DNA of 64,000 nucleotides from Kitagawia praeruptora. Taxonomy: Eukaryota; Streptophyta; Magnoliopsida; Apiales; Apiaceae. Made by a program: the position numbers and the translations under genes. Numbering within the stretch: position 1 is the stretch's first letter; each line of letters opens with the position of its first letter. Shown here in pieces: positions 1 through 10,411 of this stretch. The notes beneath the pieces were generated by a model. That model searched no databases. It saw only the letters and a list, made by a program, of their open reading frames with translations, and was not told the DNA's origin. Location of the stretch: positions 20,172,501-20,236,500 of the forward strand of contig CM075344.1 of the NCBI GenBank assembly GCA_037693485.1. Direction: 5' to 3'.

Positions 1-1
1 A

Positions 2-1891
2 CTTATACAACAGTATGAGTACTTTGAATCCAAGTCTGGTGAGTCACTTACTGATACCTTTGATAGGTTTACAAAACTCATCAATGAGATGGCCATGCAT
101 GGTAAATATTATGACTTGGAGGATATGAATACAAAGTTCATGAAAGCTTTGCCTGATTTCTACAATGAGAAGATATCTGCGATTGAGGAAGCTAATGATT
201 TGGATGAAATTTCATTAGAGGCAGTATATGGAAAATTGAGAGCTTATGAACTTGACAAGCAGCAGAAGAAGAGCAGGAGTGAAGGAAAGATGAAGACTAT
301 TGCACTTACTGCTCAATCTGAAGCTAAGAAGCTTCCTGAAGAACAGCATGAAGAGATTGCTGTAAAGAATTCAAGGAAGAAGAAAAGCAAAGAAAGTTCT
401 GAGTCAGAGACTACTGATATGGACTCTGACAACAATGATTCTGAATCTGAGATGCAGGAACTCTTTGCTATGTTTGCTAAAGCTTTCAAGAAAGGAAGAT
501 TCAACAGGAGAAGATTTAGCAAAGGACCTTTTCAAAAGAAGGAGGAGAAGAAGAGTGACAAAAGCAAAAGTACAATTATCAAGCTTGATAAGGCCAAGAT
601 CAAGTGCTTTAACTGCAGCGAGCTTGGACACTTTGCTAGTGAGTGTAAGAAGCCTAGGAATTCAGGAAAGGGTAATGCACTTATGGTCACACAGAAGGAT
701 TGGGCTGATTCCAGTGACTCTGAAGATGAATTGGATTATGACAACATTGCATTGATGGCCAATAGTTCAGACAAACCTGGATCTCCAAAGAAAACTTCTC
801 CATCCTCTGTTAAGGTATCACTTCACTCTCTTGATTCATTTGATAGCTTAAATTCTGATGAAATTAGATCTATCCATGCTGAGTTTAAGAATCTTATGAC
901 TAATTTTAGAATTCTTACTTGTGAAAGAGATGAACTTAAGGTTAAGAATGATAAATTAGTTGATAGAAATAATTTTCTTGAATCTGAATTAATTCAAATG
1001 GAAGAATACAAGTTAAGTTCTGATAAAGCTAAGCATGATTATAGTGTTATTCTTGAGGCTTATGACTATGTCAGAAAAGAACTAGAAGAAGAGAGAGATG
1101 TGATTAAGACCATTAACAATTCCAGTAAGAAGACTATAGAAATCTTTGAAAGTGGAATTCGTGGTAAGGTTAATGGTTTAGGTTTTGATAAAGCTAGACA
1201 AGAAGAAAAGGTAGCTATTGTCAATGATAATAGTAAAATAGAAGCTAACACATCTAAATCTGAAGGTAAGAAAACTGTTTCTGAACCTAATCATGTTAAA
1301 TTTGTTGATTCAAAAGGTACCCCTGTTGTACACAAAAGGATTAACAATAGTAATTCAGATGAGAAAGTGTTAGAGAAACCTAAGAATGTAAACATAGGGT
1401 TTCTGTCTAAGTCTCAGTTGAAACAGAGATTAGATGGTCTTTCAGAGTCTAGCAAGATCAAAAGAAATAGGAATGGAAAAGAAGGTATTAACAAAGAGAA
1501 TAATTACAAGAATGTACCTGATGCACCTAGGAAAAAATGCTATAAGTGTGGAAATCATAATCATTTGGCCCTAGACTGCAATCAAAAACCTTCTTGGAAA
1601 ACTGAGTCCAGATTCCCCAAGACTCAGAAAATTCAATACCAACCACAAAAAGCTTGTTATCATTGTGGTAGTTTACTTCATTCCATTTACATGTGTAGAG
1701 AATATCATGAACTGTATTATGACTATTATTCTTTGAAATCTGAAACTCCTAGTCACAAACAGTTTATGAAATCAGAGTTTAAAGTTGACTCTGCAACAGG
1801 TAAAATAAAAGCAAAATCTTCAAAGCCTGTCGTTTCTAAATCTAGTAAGAAAGGATCCAATCAAAGTTGGGTCCTAAAAAATTCTAACTAG
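2..1891 (+). CDS. gag: Gag of element A (5' partial)
   Basis: The reading frame is open from base 2, so the true start lies left of the window; 629 residues are visible. The first visible residues match the mid-Gag segment of plant copia Gag (an E-x-F-x-x-K-S-G-E-S-L-T-D-T-F-D-R-F pattern). A long lysine- and acid-rich linker follows. Three CCHC-type zinc knuckles are visible: CFNCSELGHFASEC near residue 202, CYKCGNHNHLALDC near 513 and CYHCGSLLHSIYMC near 552. Gag forms the virus-like particle and the knuckles bind RNA. The frame ends with WVLKNSN and TAG at 1889-1891, just before the pol frame begins. Element B's Gag ends with the same peptide, so this is the ancestral end and not a random truncation. 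Confidence 0.88.
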   Translation, partial: LIQQYEYFESKSGESLTDTFDRFTKLINEMAMHGKYYDLEDMNTKFMKALPDFYNEKISAIEEANDLDEISLEAVYGKLRAYELDKQQKKSRSEGKMKTIALTAQSEAKKLPEEQHEEIAVKNSRKKKSKESSESETTDMDSDNNDSESEMQELFAMFAKAFKKGRFNRRRFSKGPFQKKEEKKSDKSKSTIIKLDKAKIKCFNCSELGHFASECKKPRNSGKGNALMVTQKDWADSSDSEDELDYDNIALMANSSDKPGSPKKTSPSSVKVSLHSLDSFDSLNSDEIRSIHAEFKNLMTNFRILTCERDELKVKNDKLVDRNNFLESELIQMEEYKLSSDKAKHDYSVILEAYDYVRKELEEERDVIKTINNSSKKTIEIFESGIRGKVNGLGFDKARQEEKVAIVNDNSKIEANTSKSEGKKTVSEPNHVKFVDSKGTPVVHKRINNSNSDEKVLEKPKNVNIGFLSKSQLKQRLDGLSESSKIKRNRNGKEGINKENNYKNVPDAPRKKCYKCGNHNHLALDCNQKPSWKTESRFPKTQKIQYQPQKACYHCGSLLHSIYMCREYHELYYDYYSLKSETPSHKQFMKSEFKVDSATGKIKAKSSKPVVSKSSKKGSNQSWVLKNSN

Positions 1892-1912
1892 TTACTTTTT
1901 GTTTGCAGGGCA
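1885..1912 (+). other. Candidate 3' splice acceptor between gag and pol of element A
   Basis: The pol frame has a stop (TAA, 1885-1887) and the gag frame ends at 1889-1891. A T-rich stretch and TTTGCAG|GG then lead straight into the protease-coding sequence. Pol has no ATG before its catalytic DSG motif. Frameshifting before the gag stop would run into the TAA, so splicing to the AG at 1907-1908 is the simplest route to a Gag-Pol fusion. A phase-0 donor is needed; AAG|GTAGCT at 1211 is one candidate, but none is proven. The homologous junction of element B has the same design. Confidence 0.5.
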
Positions 1913-4900
1913 CAGGAAAGAAGCATTCAATTATCTTGGACAGTGGATGCTCTGGACATATGACTGGAAAGAAGTCCCTGCTTACAAAGTTTGAGAGGAA
2001 AGCTGGCCCAGTAATATCTTTTGGAGATGGCAACAAAGGAGAAACTCTGGGATATGGCTCAATTGTTTTTGGGAATGTCATCATAGAAAATGTAGCACTG
2101 GTTGAAGGCTTGAAACATACTCTTTTAAGCATAAGTCAACTGGGTGATAAAGGTTACAAATCAATCTTTGACAGAGAAGGATGCAAAATCTTGAATATGC
2201 AGAATGGAGACATTGTTCTAACTAGTCAAAGACATGGTAACATATATGAAGCCAGCTTAGGTGATACATCTAAAGAAATTGTTAGATGTCTCTACAGCAA
2301 AGCAACAAGTGATGAAAGCTGGAATTGGCACAAGAAGCTCTCACATCTTAATTTCAAGAAGCTTAATCAACTTGTTAAGCACAATTTGGTGAGAGGCCTA
2401 CCACAGGCAAATTTTGTGCAAGATGGACTTTGTGATGCATGTCAGCTTGGAAAGCAAAGAAGAACCACTTTCAAGAGCAAAACTGAAAATTCGATTACTG
2501 AACCATTTCACATGCTACATCTTGATCTGTTTGGTCCAGTAAACATTATGTCTATCAGCAAGAAAAGATATGCTCTAGTTATGGTGGATGATTTCACAAG
2601 GTTCACATGGGTGTTCTTTCTACACAAGAAGGATGAAGCTCCTCAGCAAATCATTGAACTTATCAAGAATATTCATAATAACTCTGAGTACAAAGTCAAG
2701 GTACTTAGAAGTGACAATGGTACAGAATTCAAGAATTCTACAATGGAGGGGTTTTGTGCAGACAATGGAATTACTCAATAGTTTTCTGCACCTGGTACAC
2801 CTCAGCAGAATGGTGTAGTGGAAAGAAAGAACAGGACTCTCATAGAGGCAGCAAGAACCATGCTTGCAGATGCAAAACTTCCAACCTACTTTTGGGCAGA
2901 AGCTATTAACACTGCATGTTTCACTCAAAATTGTACCTTGGTAAATAGTCATGGAAAAACTCCCTATGAGATGATCAAAGGAAAGAAACCAAGTGTGAAA
3001 TACTTTCACATCTTTGGATGCAAATGCTATGTCCTAAAAGTTCATCCAGAACAACTTGGAAAATTTGAAGCCAAATCGGATGAAGCAATTTTTCTAGGAA
3101 ATTCAGCATCTAAGGCCTTCAAAGTTTATAATCTCAGAACTCACATTGTTATGGAATCAATTCATGTTGCATTTGATGATAAGAAATTTGGAATTTTGCA
3201 AATTGATGAAAGCCATGACAAATTGGAATTTGAAAATCTGAAGAATTCTGAGATACTCTCAAGTGATGATGAAGGTTCTCCCGAAGGAATTTCTATTGCT
3301 TCTCAAAGGAATGCTACTGTTGAGGGGGAGCAAATAAATCAAAGAGAACACAGTGATCATCAGGAGCAGACTAGTCTTTCAGAGTCTATTCCATCAGGAA
3401 TTGACGTTTCAGAGTCTACTCCATCAGGAACTGACCTTTCAGAGTCTACTGAGGAAAGATCAGTAACTAGCATCAATATGGAATCTACTGATTCTATTGA
3501 TCAAAGGAGAGTTTTTGAAGGTAGAGAGAATTCTTCTACAAGAGATACCACTAACTTAGGGGGAGAGACTAGCAGAGTTAATCTACCACCTGTTAGAAAA
3601 TGGACAAAGGATCATACTGAAGATTTGATAATTGGTGATCCAAATAGTGGTGTTCGAACTAGAAGATCAATTCAAAATGAATGCTTGTATAGTTGCTTTC
3701 TCTCAAAGAATGAACCTAAGAAGGTTGAAGAAGCCTTACAGGATCCTGATTGGATAATTGCAATGCAGGAGGAGTTAAATGAGTTTGAGAGAAACAAAGT
3801 CTGGAAACTAGTACCAAGACCTAAAGATAGATCTATTGTTGGTGCAAGATGGGTTTTCAGAAACAAGCTAGATGAATCTGGTATGATTGTAAGAAACAAA
3901 GAAAGACTGGTGGCCAAGGGTTATTCTCAGGAAGAAGGCATTGATTATGATGAGACCTTTGCACCTGTAGCAAGATTGGAAGCAATCAGAATGTTTCTTG
4001 CATTTGCAACTCATTCAAAATTCAAGGTATACCAGATGGATGTAAAGAGTGCTTTTCTAAATGGCAAACTTGATGAGGAAGTGTATGTGGAACAGCCACC
4101 TGGATTTGTTGATCCAAAGTTTCCAAATCATGTCTACAAACTTGACAAGGCACTCTATGGACTAAAGCAAGCACCAAGAGCATGGTATGAGACTTTGTCT
4201 AAATTTCTTCTTGAAAATGGCTTCACAAGAGGTACAATTGACAAAACTCTATTCTTTAGAAAGATAAAAGGTGAATTGCTTTTAGTTCAAGTTTATGTTG
4301 ATGATATTATTTTTGGTTCTGCTAATGAAAAGTTGTGTGCTAAGTTTAGCAAGCTTATGCAGTCTAAGTATCAGATGAGCATGATGGGTGAATTAAATTA
4401 TTTCTTAGGCTTGCAGGTCAAACAGACTGAGACTGGTATTTTCATTAATCAGTCAAAGTATATCAAAGATCTTTTAAAAAGGTTTGACTTTCAAGACTGT
4501 GCAGTTGCAAAAACACCCATGGCAACAGCCACTAAACTAGACTCTGATCCTAAAGGAAAGAGTGTGGATAATACTAGTTATAGAGGCATGATAGGCTCAT
4601 TGTTATATCTAACTACAAGTAGGCCAGATATAATGTTTTCTACCTGTTTATGTGCTAGATTCCAAAGTGATCCTAAGGAATCTCATTTAATTGCTGTGAA
4701 GAGAATTTTTAGATATCTCAAAGGAACTCCAAATCTTGGTTTGTGGTATCCTAGAGAATCTGATTTCTTTCTAATTGGCTATTCAGACTCTGATTATGCA
4801 GGGTGTAAGATAGACAGGAAAAGCACTACAGGTACATGTCAATTCTTGGGAAATAGATTGATTTCTTGGGCAAGCAAGAAGCAACAATCTGTTTCAACCT

Positions 4901-5235
4901 CAACTGCAGAAGCTGAGTACATAGCAGCAGGCAGTTGTTGTGCACAGCTCCTTTGGATAAGAAATCAGTTGATGGATTATGGTATGACACTTAGTAATAT
5001 TCCTATGTTTTGTGATAATACTAGTGCTATTAAAATTGCAGAAAATCCAGTTCAACATTCAAGGACTAAGCACATTGATGTCAGGTATCATTTTATTAGA
5101 GAACATATTGAGAATGGTACTGTGGAACTTCATTTTGTTCCTACTGACAAACAGCTTGCAGATATTCTAACTAAACCACTTGATGAGACTACATTCAGTA
5201 GATTAGTAAGTGAGTTAGGAATGTTAAATTTTTAG
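1909..5235 (+). pseudogene. pol: Pol of element A with one in-frame stop codon
   Basis: The frame runs from the candidate acceptor to TAG at 5233-5235, about 1,108 codons. Domains in order: aspartic protease (LDSGCSGHMTG, residue ~8), GAG-pre-integrase zinc finger (HKKLSH ... CDAC), integrase (HLDLFGP, RSDNGTEF, NGVVERKN supplying D, D, E), reverse transcriptase (YVDD near residue 795) and RNase H (GYSDSDYAGC, STAEAEYIAA, FCDNTSAIK). A single TAG at 2779-2781 interrupts the integrase between the second Asp and the Glu. Element B has a glutamine codon there, so one C-to-T change from CAG explains it. The frame is otherwise open, so the inactivation looks recent. The call assumes no stop-codon readthrough. 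Confidence 0.9.
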
Positions 5236-5789
5236 ATCTTTAACATCTGCAAAAGTAGCAAGGTATGTTGTTCTTAGCTTATAGACTTGATATTCCTGTC
5301 AGGATCTATAATTGATTGTTAAATGTTTGAGCTATAACACTTTGCCTTGATAAATTTCAGTATGATAGACTTGTTAATAATCATCAGGATTAGATTTGTT
5401 ATCAGGATGCTGATGTCATCAGTATTGTGTCAGTATCAGGATTATGAAAATTGTTTCAGATCCTGACGTTTACTTTGTGTAGTAATCTGATTTTGTGATG
5501 TGTTAAGTCTATGCTAGCAAGTTTTAATATTTGCATACTGATAATTTATACATCATTCAATAATCAAAAGACAAGCAGATAACAAGAAACTGTATTTTCA
5601 TTAATAGAAATCATTACATGGAAATGAAATACAACATCCTTTTGTCTAAATTTCTACTGATAATTCTATACTTGTCTATTGATATGAACTCTGAGGTACA
5701 GGACAAGGAGCATCTCAAGAAATCCATCAGGGGATGAACAGCCTCATTTGATCTTGGATTCCTTGTCTGGGCGACTTGAATGAGAGCAG
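5236..5789. other. Convergent interval between pol and antisense ORF of element A
   Basis: No coding sequence is supported here. The stretch is rich in short motifs of the form TCAGGAT, TCAGTAT and their reverse complements, notably 5295-5470. On the minus strand an AATGAAAA poly(A)-type signal (5595-5602) followed by TCTTGTTAT lies downstream of the antisense ORF. A very similar pair lies at the matching place in element B. Confidence 0.55.
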
Positions 5790-6059
5790 CTAACTTAAAT
5801 GTATAGCATCCCCATCAAGATCAACCTCAGACTCTCGGCCAAATTCTTCATCCTCAAGTTTTGAGGAGGTTAGGGGAAGATTGTATCCAACAGATGGATG
5901 TTCTAGGAGAAACCTCTGGATATTTTCGAAAACCAATCCATTCATGATTAGTTCGATGAGAAGAGTTGTCTGTTCAAAGAGATGATCAAGAACAGGATGT
6001 TCATCGATCGAGAAAAATCTGAAAAATGGGTTTGAAGGGAATTTTGGTTTGAGAAGCAT
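5790..6059 (-). CDS. Small antisense ORF in element A (89 aa), unknown function
   Basis: This ORF is opposite to gag-pol and lies between pol and the post-pol ORF. Its ATG (6057-6059) has the context TCAACAATG, a good plant start, and follows a pyrimidine-rich leader. A poly(A)-type signal follows the stop. Element B has an 85-aa antisense ORF at the same place, also starting AACAATG. The 89-aa product is acidic at its C-terminus and has a hydrophobic middle segment; I see no known domain. Similarity to the B product is weak, limited to a short Phe/Glu/Leu-rich stretch. Antisense ORFs between pol and the 3' LTR are known in some plant LTR retrotransposons, mainly Ty3/gypsy. The conserved position and flanks suggest a real gene; the protein's role is unknown. 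Confidence 0.55.
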   Translation of the reverse strand: MLLKPKFPSNPFFRFFSIDEHPVLDHLFEQTTLLIELIMNGLVFENIQRFLLEHPSVGYNLPLTSSKLEDEEFGRESEVDLDGDAIHLS

Positions 6060-6303
6060 TGTTGAGAAGAAGAGAAATTGAAAGGGTTATGGAGAATGGC
6101 ATAAGGCGTTTGTTTCTTTTAAAGAAAGACGTGAGAAGCTGAGCAGTCACTTGGAAGTTTTAATGAAGTCAAATGCTAATTATTGCATGTGACTGTGTTT
6201 CTTGTTTTCAAGAAATATTGAATATATCTAACCAATTGATTTTCTGTTCAGATTATTTGTTTATTTCTTTTTCAGATAAAAGAAGAATGCCACGTGGAAA
6301 CTC
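6060..6303. promoter_or_regulatory. Left half of a divergent promoter-like region in element A
   Basis: This lies upstream of the antisense ORF and, before B inserted, of the post-pol ORF that now starts at 19435. It holds a perfect G-box palindrome CCACGTGG (6290-6297) and a TTTAAAAG motif near 6113-6122. The other half is at 19033-19434. Promoter activity is inferred from layout and motifs. Confidence 0.4.
6299..6303. repeat. Left target-site duplication of element B (AACTC)
   Basis: AACTC at 6299-6303 is repeated exactly at 19028-19032, immediately outside the two LTRs of B. Five bases is the standard copia duplication. This fixes B's borders and shows that it inserted into A. Confidence 0.95.
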
Positions 6304-6800
6304 TGTTGCCCAGTAAATAACAATTGTAGAAGGGGGGTTGAATACAATTGTATAAGATTTTCGACTTAAAACAAATAACACAAGTATGAATCAATAACAG
6401 CTTTATTAACTCTGATATAAAACTGTTACAAAACTCTCTTAAGAAATTCTTATGTTCTTAAGAGCTGCTAGGTTACAATATAACTCGTGTAAGCGATTAC
6501 ATAATGTAAAACCTAAACTGTGTTTATATAGTGTACACAGTTGCACTATCAATTACAAGATATTCTAAATCAATTACATATATCTCTGAATGCATATCTT
6601 GTATGATAGCTGCATTCCTACAAATTAGGAACCGACATATCAATCTTCCTTGATCTCTGGTCGATGAGAATCTTCATCAAATATTGACCAGCTTCTAATC
6701 CTGATAATCCAATACTGACGTTGTATTCCTGATGACGTCAGCATCAGTATCTGATCAGTAATGCCCAGATCCTGATCATCTCTTGAATCAATATCTAACA
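6304..6800 (-). repeat. 3' LTR of element B
   Basis: 497 bp, starting TGTTAGATATTG and ending CTGGGCAACA in element orientation. Its U3 is crowded with TCAGGAT/TCAGTAT-type motifs. It contains TGACGTCA at 6733-6740, where the 5' LTR has TGACATCA. A TATA-like TATATAAA lies near 6523-6530. Confidence 0.95.
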
Positions 6801-6812
6801 ATCTCCCCCAAT
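6801..6812 (-). other. Polypurine tract of element B
   Basis: On the minus strand TTGGGGGAGAT directly precedes the 3' LTR, the normal position of the plus-strand primer for reverse transcription. Confidence 0.85.
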
Positions 6813-6880
6813 TTGTTCTTTATAAAACAAAGCACAAATTCCTTGATTCAAGATGTCAAAAACTCAAAACAAAATACCTT

Positions 6881-8647
6881 CTAAAAATCATCAGGAACAG
6901 TTTCAGAAATTCTTTGATAAAACAGATTCAGTCTCAAGAATTCAGATAACAATTCTTCTTCCTTGCTTTCAAGAATTTGAATCAGTTTCTTCTTCAGATT
7001 TTTGAGTTCTTCATCTTCCTCATTAATCTGATAAATAGCTGCCCTGATATTCTGAATTGAGTTTCTCGGAAGATCTAAGTCACCTAGCAACACATAAGCA
7101 ATTTCCTTCCCATCTGGATTTAGAGACAGTTGTTCCATGCCTAGATACACTTCTTTAACAGCTGTACCTTTCTTCATTTCAACCTCTATATCTCTTAAAT
7201 TTAAGTACATGGGAATATAATTGCCATCATACCTTGTTCCTCCATCCATGAATCTCTGTCTAATCTTCATGTAAATCATTACACACCAGTTTTGATAAAC
7301 TTCTCTTTCACTAACATTTATTCTTTTACTTCTGAGAAGATACAGAACATATTTCAGTTCTTTTGCAGATTTACACAACAATTCATGAATAGGAATCTTC
7401 TTCACACTTCCATCTTTCATGAAGTACACCAGCTTCTCTATTTTCTTTGCATCAGCATGACAATCAGCAATGATAGCAATAGCTTCAAGTTTCCAAAGAT
7501 GATCTACAGTTAACTCATCCCCAATCTTGTCAACTAGAGCATATTGATCAGTTTGTGCAATGAAAATAACCAGTGCATGACTATATCCAATTCCTCCTCT
7601 TGTGCCAGGTTCCCATCCTCTCAACCCAGATTGCATACTCACCCATTTTGGTGGATTTTCAGCAATAAATGTAGTAGACTCTGTTTTAACAATCAGAAAT
7701 TCATTGATCAAAGAAGACTCTTTTATCAATCCAGCTGATATGAACACAACTGATTTCCTATAATCAACCTTATCCTCCTCCTTTTTCTTACTCTTCTTCT
7801 TCTCATTAGTTGGATAATCCTGCTGATGTTCAGGAACAGATCTATCTCTATCATACCATAACTTCCTGTCTGATCTATGAGCATTTTTTAAGTAATCTCT
7901 GGTTGTTATCTTTTCTGTTTTTGTGGCTTTAGCTCTGATTTCACTTTCTCTTTCAAATCTTCTGAAGTTTTCTTGTTCATACTCCAATGTATCTTCAAAA
8001 ACTTCCACATTGTGAAATTCAACCACAACCTTAAGAATCATAATCTTAAGTTCTTTTAAAATTTCAGTCTCTTCAGAATCAGAAACAACATCAGAAATTG
8101 AATCAACGACTGACTTCTCATTAGATGCAGTAGATTGAACAGCTACCTTACTCTTCCTTTTCAAAGGCAATATCTCCTCTTCAATTTCTTCAGAAGCATT
8201 GAATCTGTTGTCTGGAGTTGATGCAAGAGATAGTGGAGTTTTCTTCTTTTCATTTTCAGAAACATCTTTCAATTTGATTCCACTAGATCTTGTTTGCCTT
8301 ATACTTGTTTGAGCAGATAATCTTCCTCTACTTCTGTATCTTCCTCCTCTGCCTCTTCCTCTTCTTGCAGCAGGAGCTTTATTCTGTTTTGCAAACTCTT
8401 CAAAGATCCTGTTCTGTTCTTCTAAGAACTCATCAGTAGTCATGTTTGGATTTTCTTCAGTAGATAAGACAAGTGCTTTCTCAGCATGATACTGTTGAAC
8501 TCTTTTGTCTTTATGAAATAATTTAAGAACACGACCATCCCCAGTGTCAAGTTCATGAAACAGATTAGCAGCATCTTCATCCTGTTCCACATACACATCA
8601 TCCTCAGGAATGGTTGACAGAGTTTGACCAGGTGTCACAAACTGTTC
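6881..8647 (-). CDS. Post-pol ORF of element B, C-terminal part (3c)
   Basis: About 588 codons, in the same frame as the preceding part (8648-10411) and separated from it by one TAA (8648-8650). No ATG lies near its start, so it is either the tail of a longer protein cut by a stop or is made by readthrough. The N-terminal third is acidic with an Arg/Gly-rich run (RRGRGRGGRYRSRGR). The C-terminal half has an ordered, mixed-charge composition (from about PPKWVSMQSGLRGW to the end), with a Leu/Glu/Lys-rich, coiled-coil-like tail. I recognise no catalytic motif. Element A's post-pol ORF ends before this region, so 3c is unique to B here. Position resembles the env-like ORF of SIRE elements, but no signal peptide or membrane segment is obvious. 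Confidence 0.6.
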   Translation of the reverse strand, partial: EQFVTPGQTLSTIPEDDVYVEQDEDAANLFHELDTGDGRVLKLFHKDKRVQQYHAEKALVLSTEENPNMTTDEFLEEQNRIFEEFAKQNKAPAARRGRGRGGRYRSRGRLSAQTSIRQTRSSGIKLKDVSENEKKKTPLSLASTPDNRFNASEEIEEEILPLKRKSKVAVQSTASNEKSVVDSISDVVSDSEETEILKELKIMILKVVVEFHNVEVFEDTLEYEQENFRRFERESEIRAKATKTEKITTRDYLKNAHRSDRKLWYDRDRSVPEHQQDYPTNEKKKSKKKEEDKVDYRKSVVFISAGLIKESSLINEFLIVKTESTTFIAENPPKWVSMQSGLRGWEPGTRGGIGYSHALVIFIAQTDQYALVDKIGDELTVDHLWKLEAIAIIADCHADAKKIEKLVYFMKDGSVKKIPIHELLCKSAKELKYVLYLLRSKRINVSEREVYQNWCVMIYMKIRQRFMDGGTRYDGNYIPMYLNLRDIEVEMKKGTAVKEVYLGMEQLSLNPDGKEIAYVLLGDLDLPRNSIQNIRAAIYQINEEDEELKNLKKKLIQILESKEEELLSEFLRLNLFYQRISETVPDDF

Positions 8648-10411
8648 TTATTTTGGATTCTGAGATTGCATCATTATTGTCACTGTCTTCTTTCCAGATT
8701 CAGAAACATGAGTTGACTGCTTAGTTTGAGTATTCGTTCTCTTTGTCACTAAAGCAGCATCAGAGGTTTCAACTTTATGATGTGACTTAGCACCACCATC
8801 ATTTCCAGAATTATCATCATCCTTTTGTACAACTGGATCAGGTGAACATTTTGTTTTGACTATCTTCTCCCCCTTTTTGACATCAGTATCGTCCTGAATA
8901 AAGAAAGACAATATAAGCTTGAGGGTTTCATCAATAGTATCAACTTTTGATTCCAAGACAGTCATTCTAGAATCCAATCTCTTGTCAAGAGCTTTAATAT
9001 CATCTGCAAGAAGGCGTGCTTGAGAAGCAGTAGCAGATATAGAAACAGATGTTTGAATACCCGCTTGAAATTTATCTGTTACAGCCTTCATAGAGTCATT
9101 CTCACTCTTCAATCCCTTTGCTAGAAGAGCATTGGTTTTGAGAAGAGCCTTAAGTTCAGGTGTCGGGATCCGCGTAGCAATATGACCAGAATGAAAAAGA
9201 GCATTTTGAAAATTCATCTCAGCAGTCGGTTCATTCCATTCTGTATCCCATTCATGTCCCCTTGCAGCTCGAGTATCAGGAGGAAGAAGTGAACTATACT
9301 CCCCTCTGAATTCTTCTTGAGTCATTGACTGCATGTATCTACTTGAAGACCCATAAGTAGATTGGAGACTTGCTTTTATAGCTGCCTGCATTTGCTTTGT
9401 CTCAAGATCAACATGATGATCATCATCATCATCATCTGAGCCACCACCAGCTTCAGGAAGTTTATTTTCAACATCATCATCAGGAAGCATAATACCTTTC
9501 AGTTTCAAAACACCAGTGGATACAGCTGGTGAATCCTGATGACCTGCAGACAAATTAGTAACATTTCCTAAATCTCTCTTTTCTTTTAAAGTGATCTCAT
9601 CACTTCTCACAATGTTACCTAAGTTACTTTCAATAGCAACTTCTACCTCACTAGAAGTTAATAACTTCTCACTCTTTTCTACCTCTCCTTTTGCCAGTTC
9701 AGGAGACTGCCTCTCATCACTCTTCTTTTTCTCTAAATGTTCACTCTCAATCTCACAAGAAAGGTTCTGGCTCATTAAATGTGAAGAAATAAGAGGTGGC
9801 TGAGAAGAGTGGTCTGAAGTCATACAAATAGAGGTATCCCTTTTATCAGGTCTATCTGTAATCATACTATCAGTAGTAAATGAAGTAGAGAAAGAGATGT
9901 TACCTGATGAAGTAGTTAAAGAATCCATTGGCCTTGCTGAAATTGGCTCAATAAGCAATGGAATAAGTAGATCAGTAGTACTTTCATCAGGATTGACCAC
10001 TGCAACTATAGCATGACTTGCATCAGTATTTGCTACTGATGGTTCTTGTGTAGCCTGAGGTTTTGAAGCTTCTTCAACACTTTGAGTCAAAGGTTCTTGT
10101 GTACTTCCCTCAAATGCAGTGTCAGCAATCACTCTATCACATTCAGTAATGTGCAAATCATGAGCAGCTTTTTCTGCCAGACTTCTAGCAAGTTCAATTT
10201 CAATTTCAGAAGCCCCTTGAGCATTGTCAGGAAACTCCCCTGCTGATGTGAGTTTGCCAACATCTTCACTTTGAGAAGATGGTTCTTGTGGGGCAGGAAT
10301 ATTCTTGTCTTCACCTTCCCTTTGAGAAGATGGTTCTTGTGGGACTATTCCTTCAGAAATGTCTTCACCTACACTATGAGTCAGGTGGTTCTTGTGTGAC
10401 TGGATTTGCAA
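8648..10411 (-). CDS. Post-pol ORF of element B, middle part (3b)
   Basis: About 587 codons of low-complexity, Ser/Glu/Asp-rich protein with several copies of a QEPSSQ/TQEPS-like motif near its start. A more ordered segment follows (AIKASLQSTYGSS, MTQEEFRGEY, then FQNALFHSGH and ALLKTNALLAKGLKSEND) and ends in a coiled-coil-like region and a DVKKGE motif. That DVKKGE segment also occurs near the end of element A's post-pol ORF, so the two proteins are homologous. The first codons overlap the end of part 3a in another frame, and the repeat motif continues across the overlap. This fits a one-base frameshift near 10380-10390 in what was one ORF. Confidence 0.65.
   Translation of the reverse strand: MQIQSHKNHLTHSVGEDISEGIVPQEPSSQREGEDKNIPAPQEPSSQSEDVGKLTSAGEFPDNAQGASEIEIELARSLAEKAAHDLHITECDRVIADTAFEGSTQEPLTQSVEEASKPQATQEPSVANTDASHAIVAVVNPDESTTDLLIPLLIEPISARPMDSLTTSSGNISFSTSFTTDSMITDRPDKRDTSICMTSDHSSQPPLISSHLMSQNLSCEIESEHLEKKKSDERQSPELAKGEVEKSEKLLTSSEVEVAIESNLGNIVRSDEITLKEKRDLGNVTNLSAGHQDSPAVSTGVLKLKGIMLPDDDVENKLPEAGGGSDDDDDDHHVDLETKQMQAAIKASLQSTYGSSSRYMQSMTQEEFRGEYSSLLPPDTRAARGHEWDTEWNEPTAEMNFQNALFHSGHIATRIPTPELKALLKTNALLAKGLKSENDSMKAVTDKFQAGIQTSVSISATASQARLLADDIKALDKRLDSRMTVLESKVDTIDETLKLILSFFIQDDTDVKKGEKIVKTKCSPDPVVQKDDDNSGNDGGAKSHHKVETSDAALVTKRTNTQTKQSTHVSESGKKTVTIMMQSQNPK

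Noticed and set aside
1874..1881. A AAA AAT slippery heptamer at the end of gag in element A, as a -1 frameshift site
   Set aside because: A -1 shift here runs into TAA at 1885-1887 within two codons, so it cannot join gag to pol.
8648..8650. Programmed readthrough of the TAA between parts 3b and 3c
   Set aside because: The context AAA-TAA-GAA-CAG lacks a known readthrough signal, and only one copy is available; left as an open possibility, not a call.
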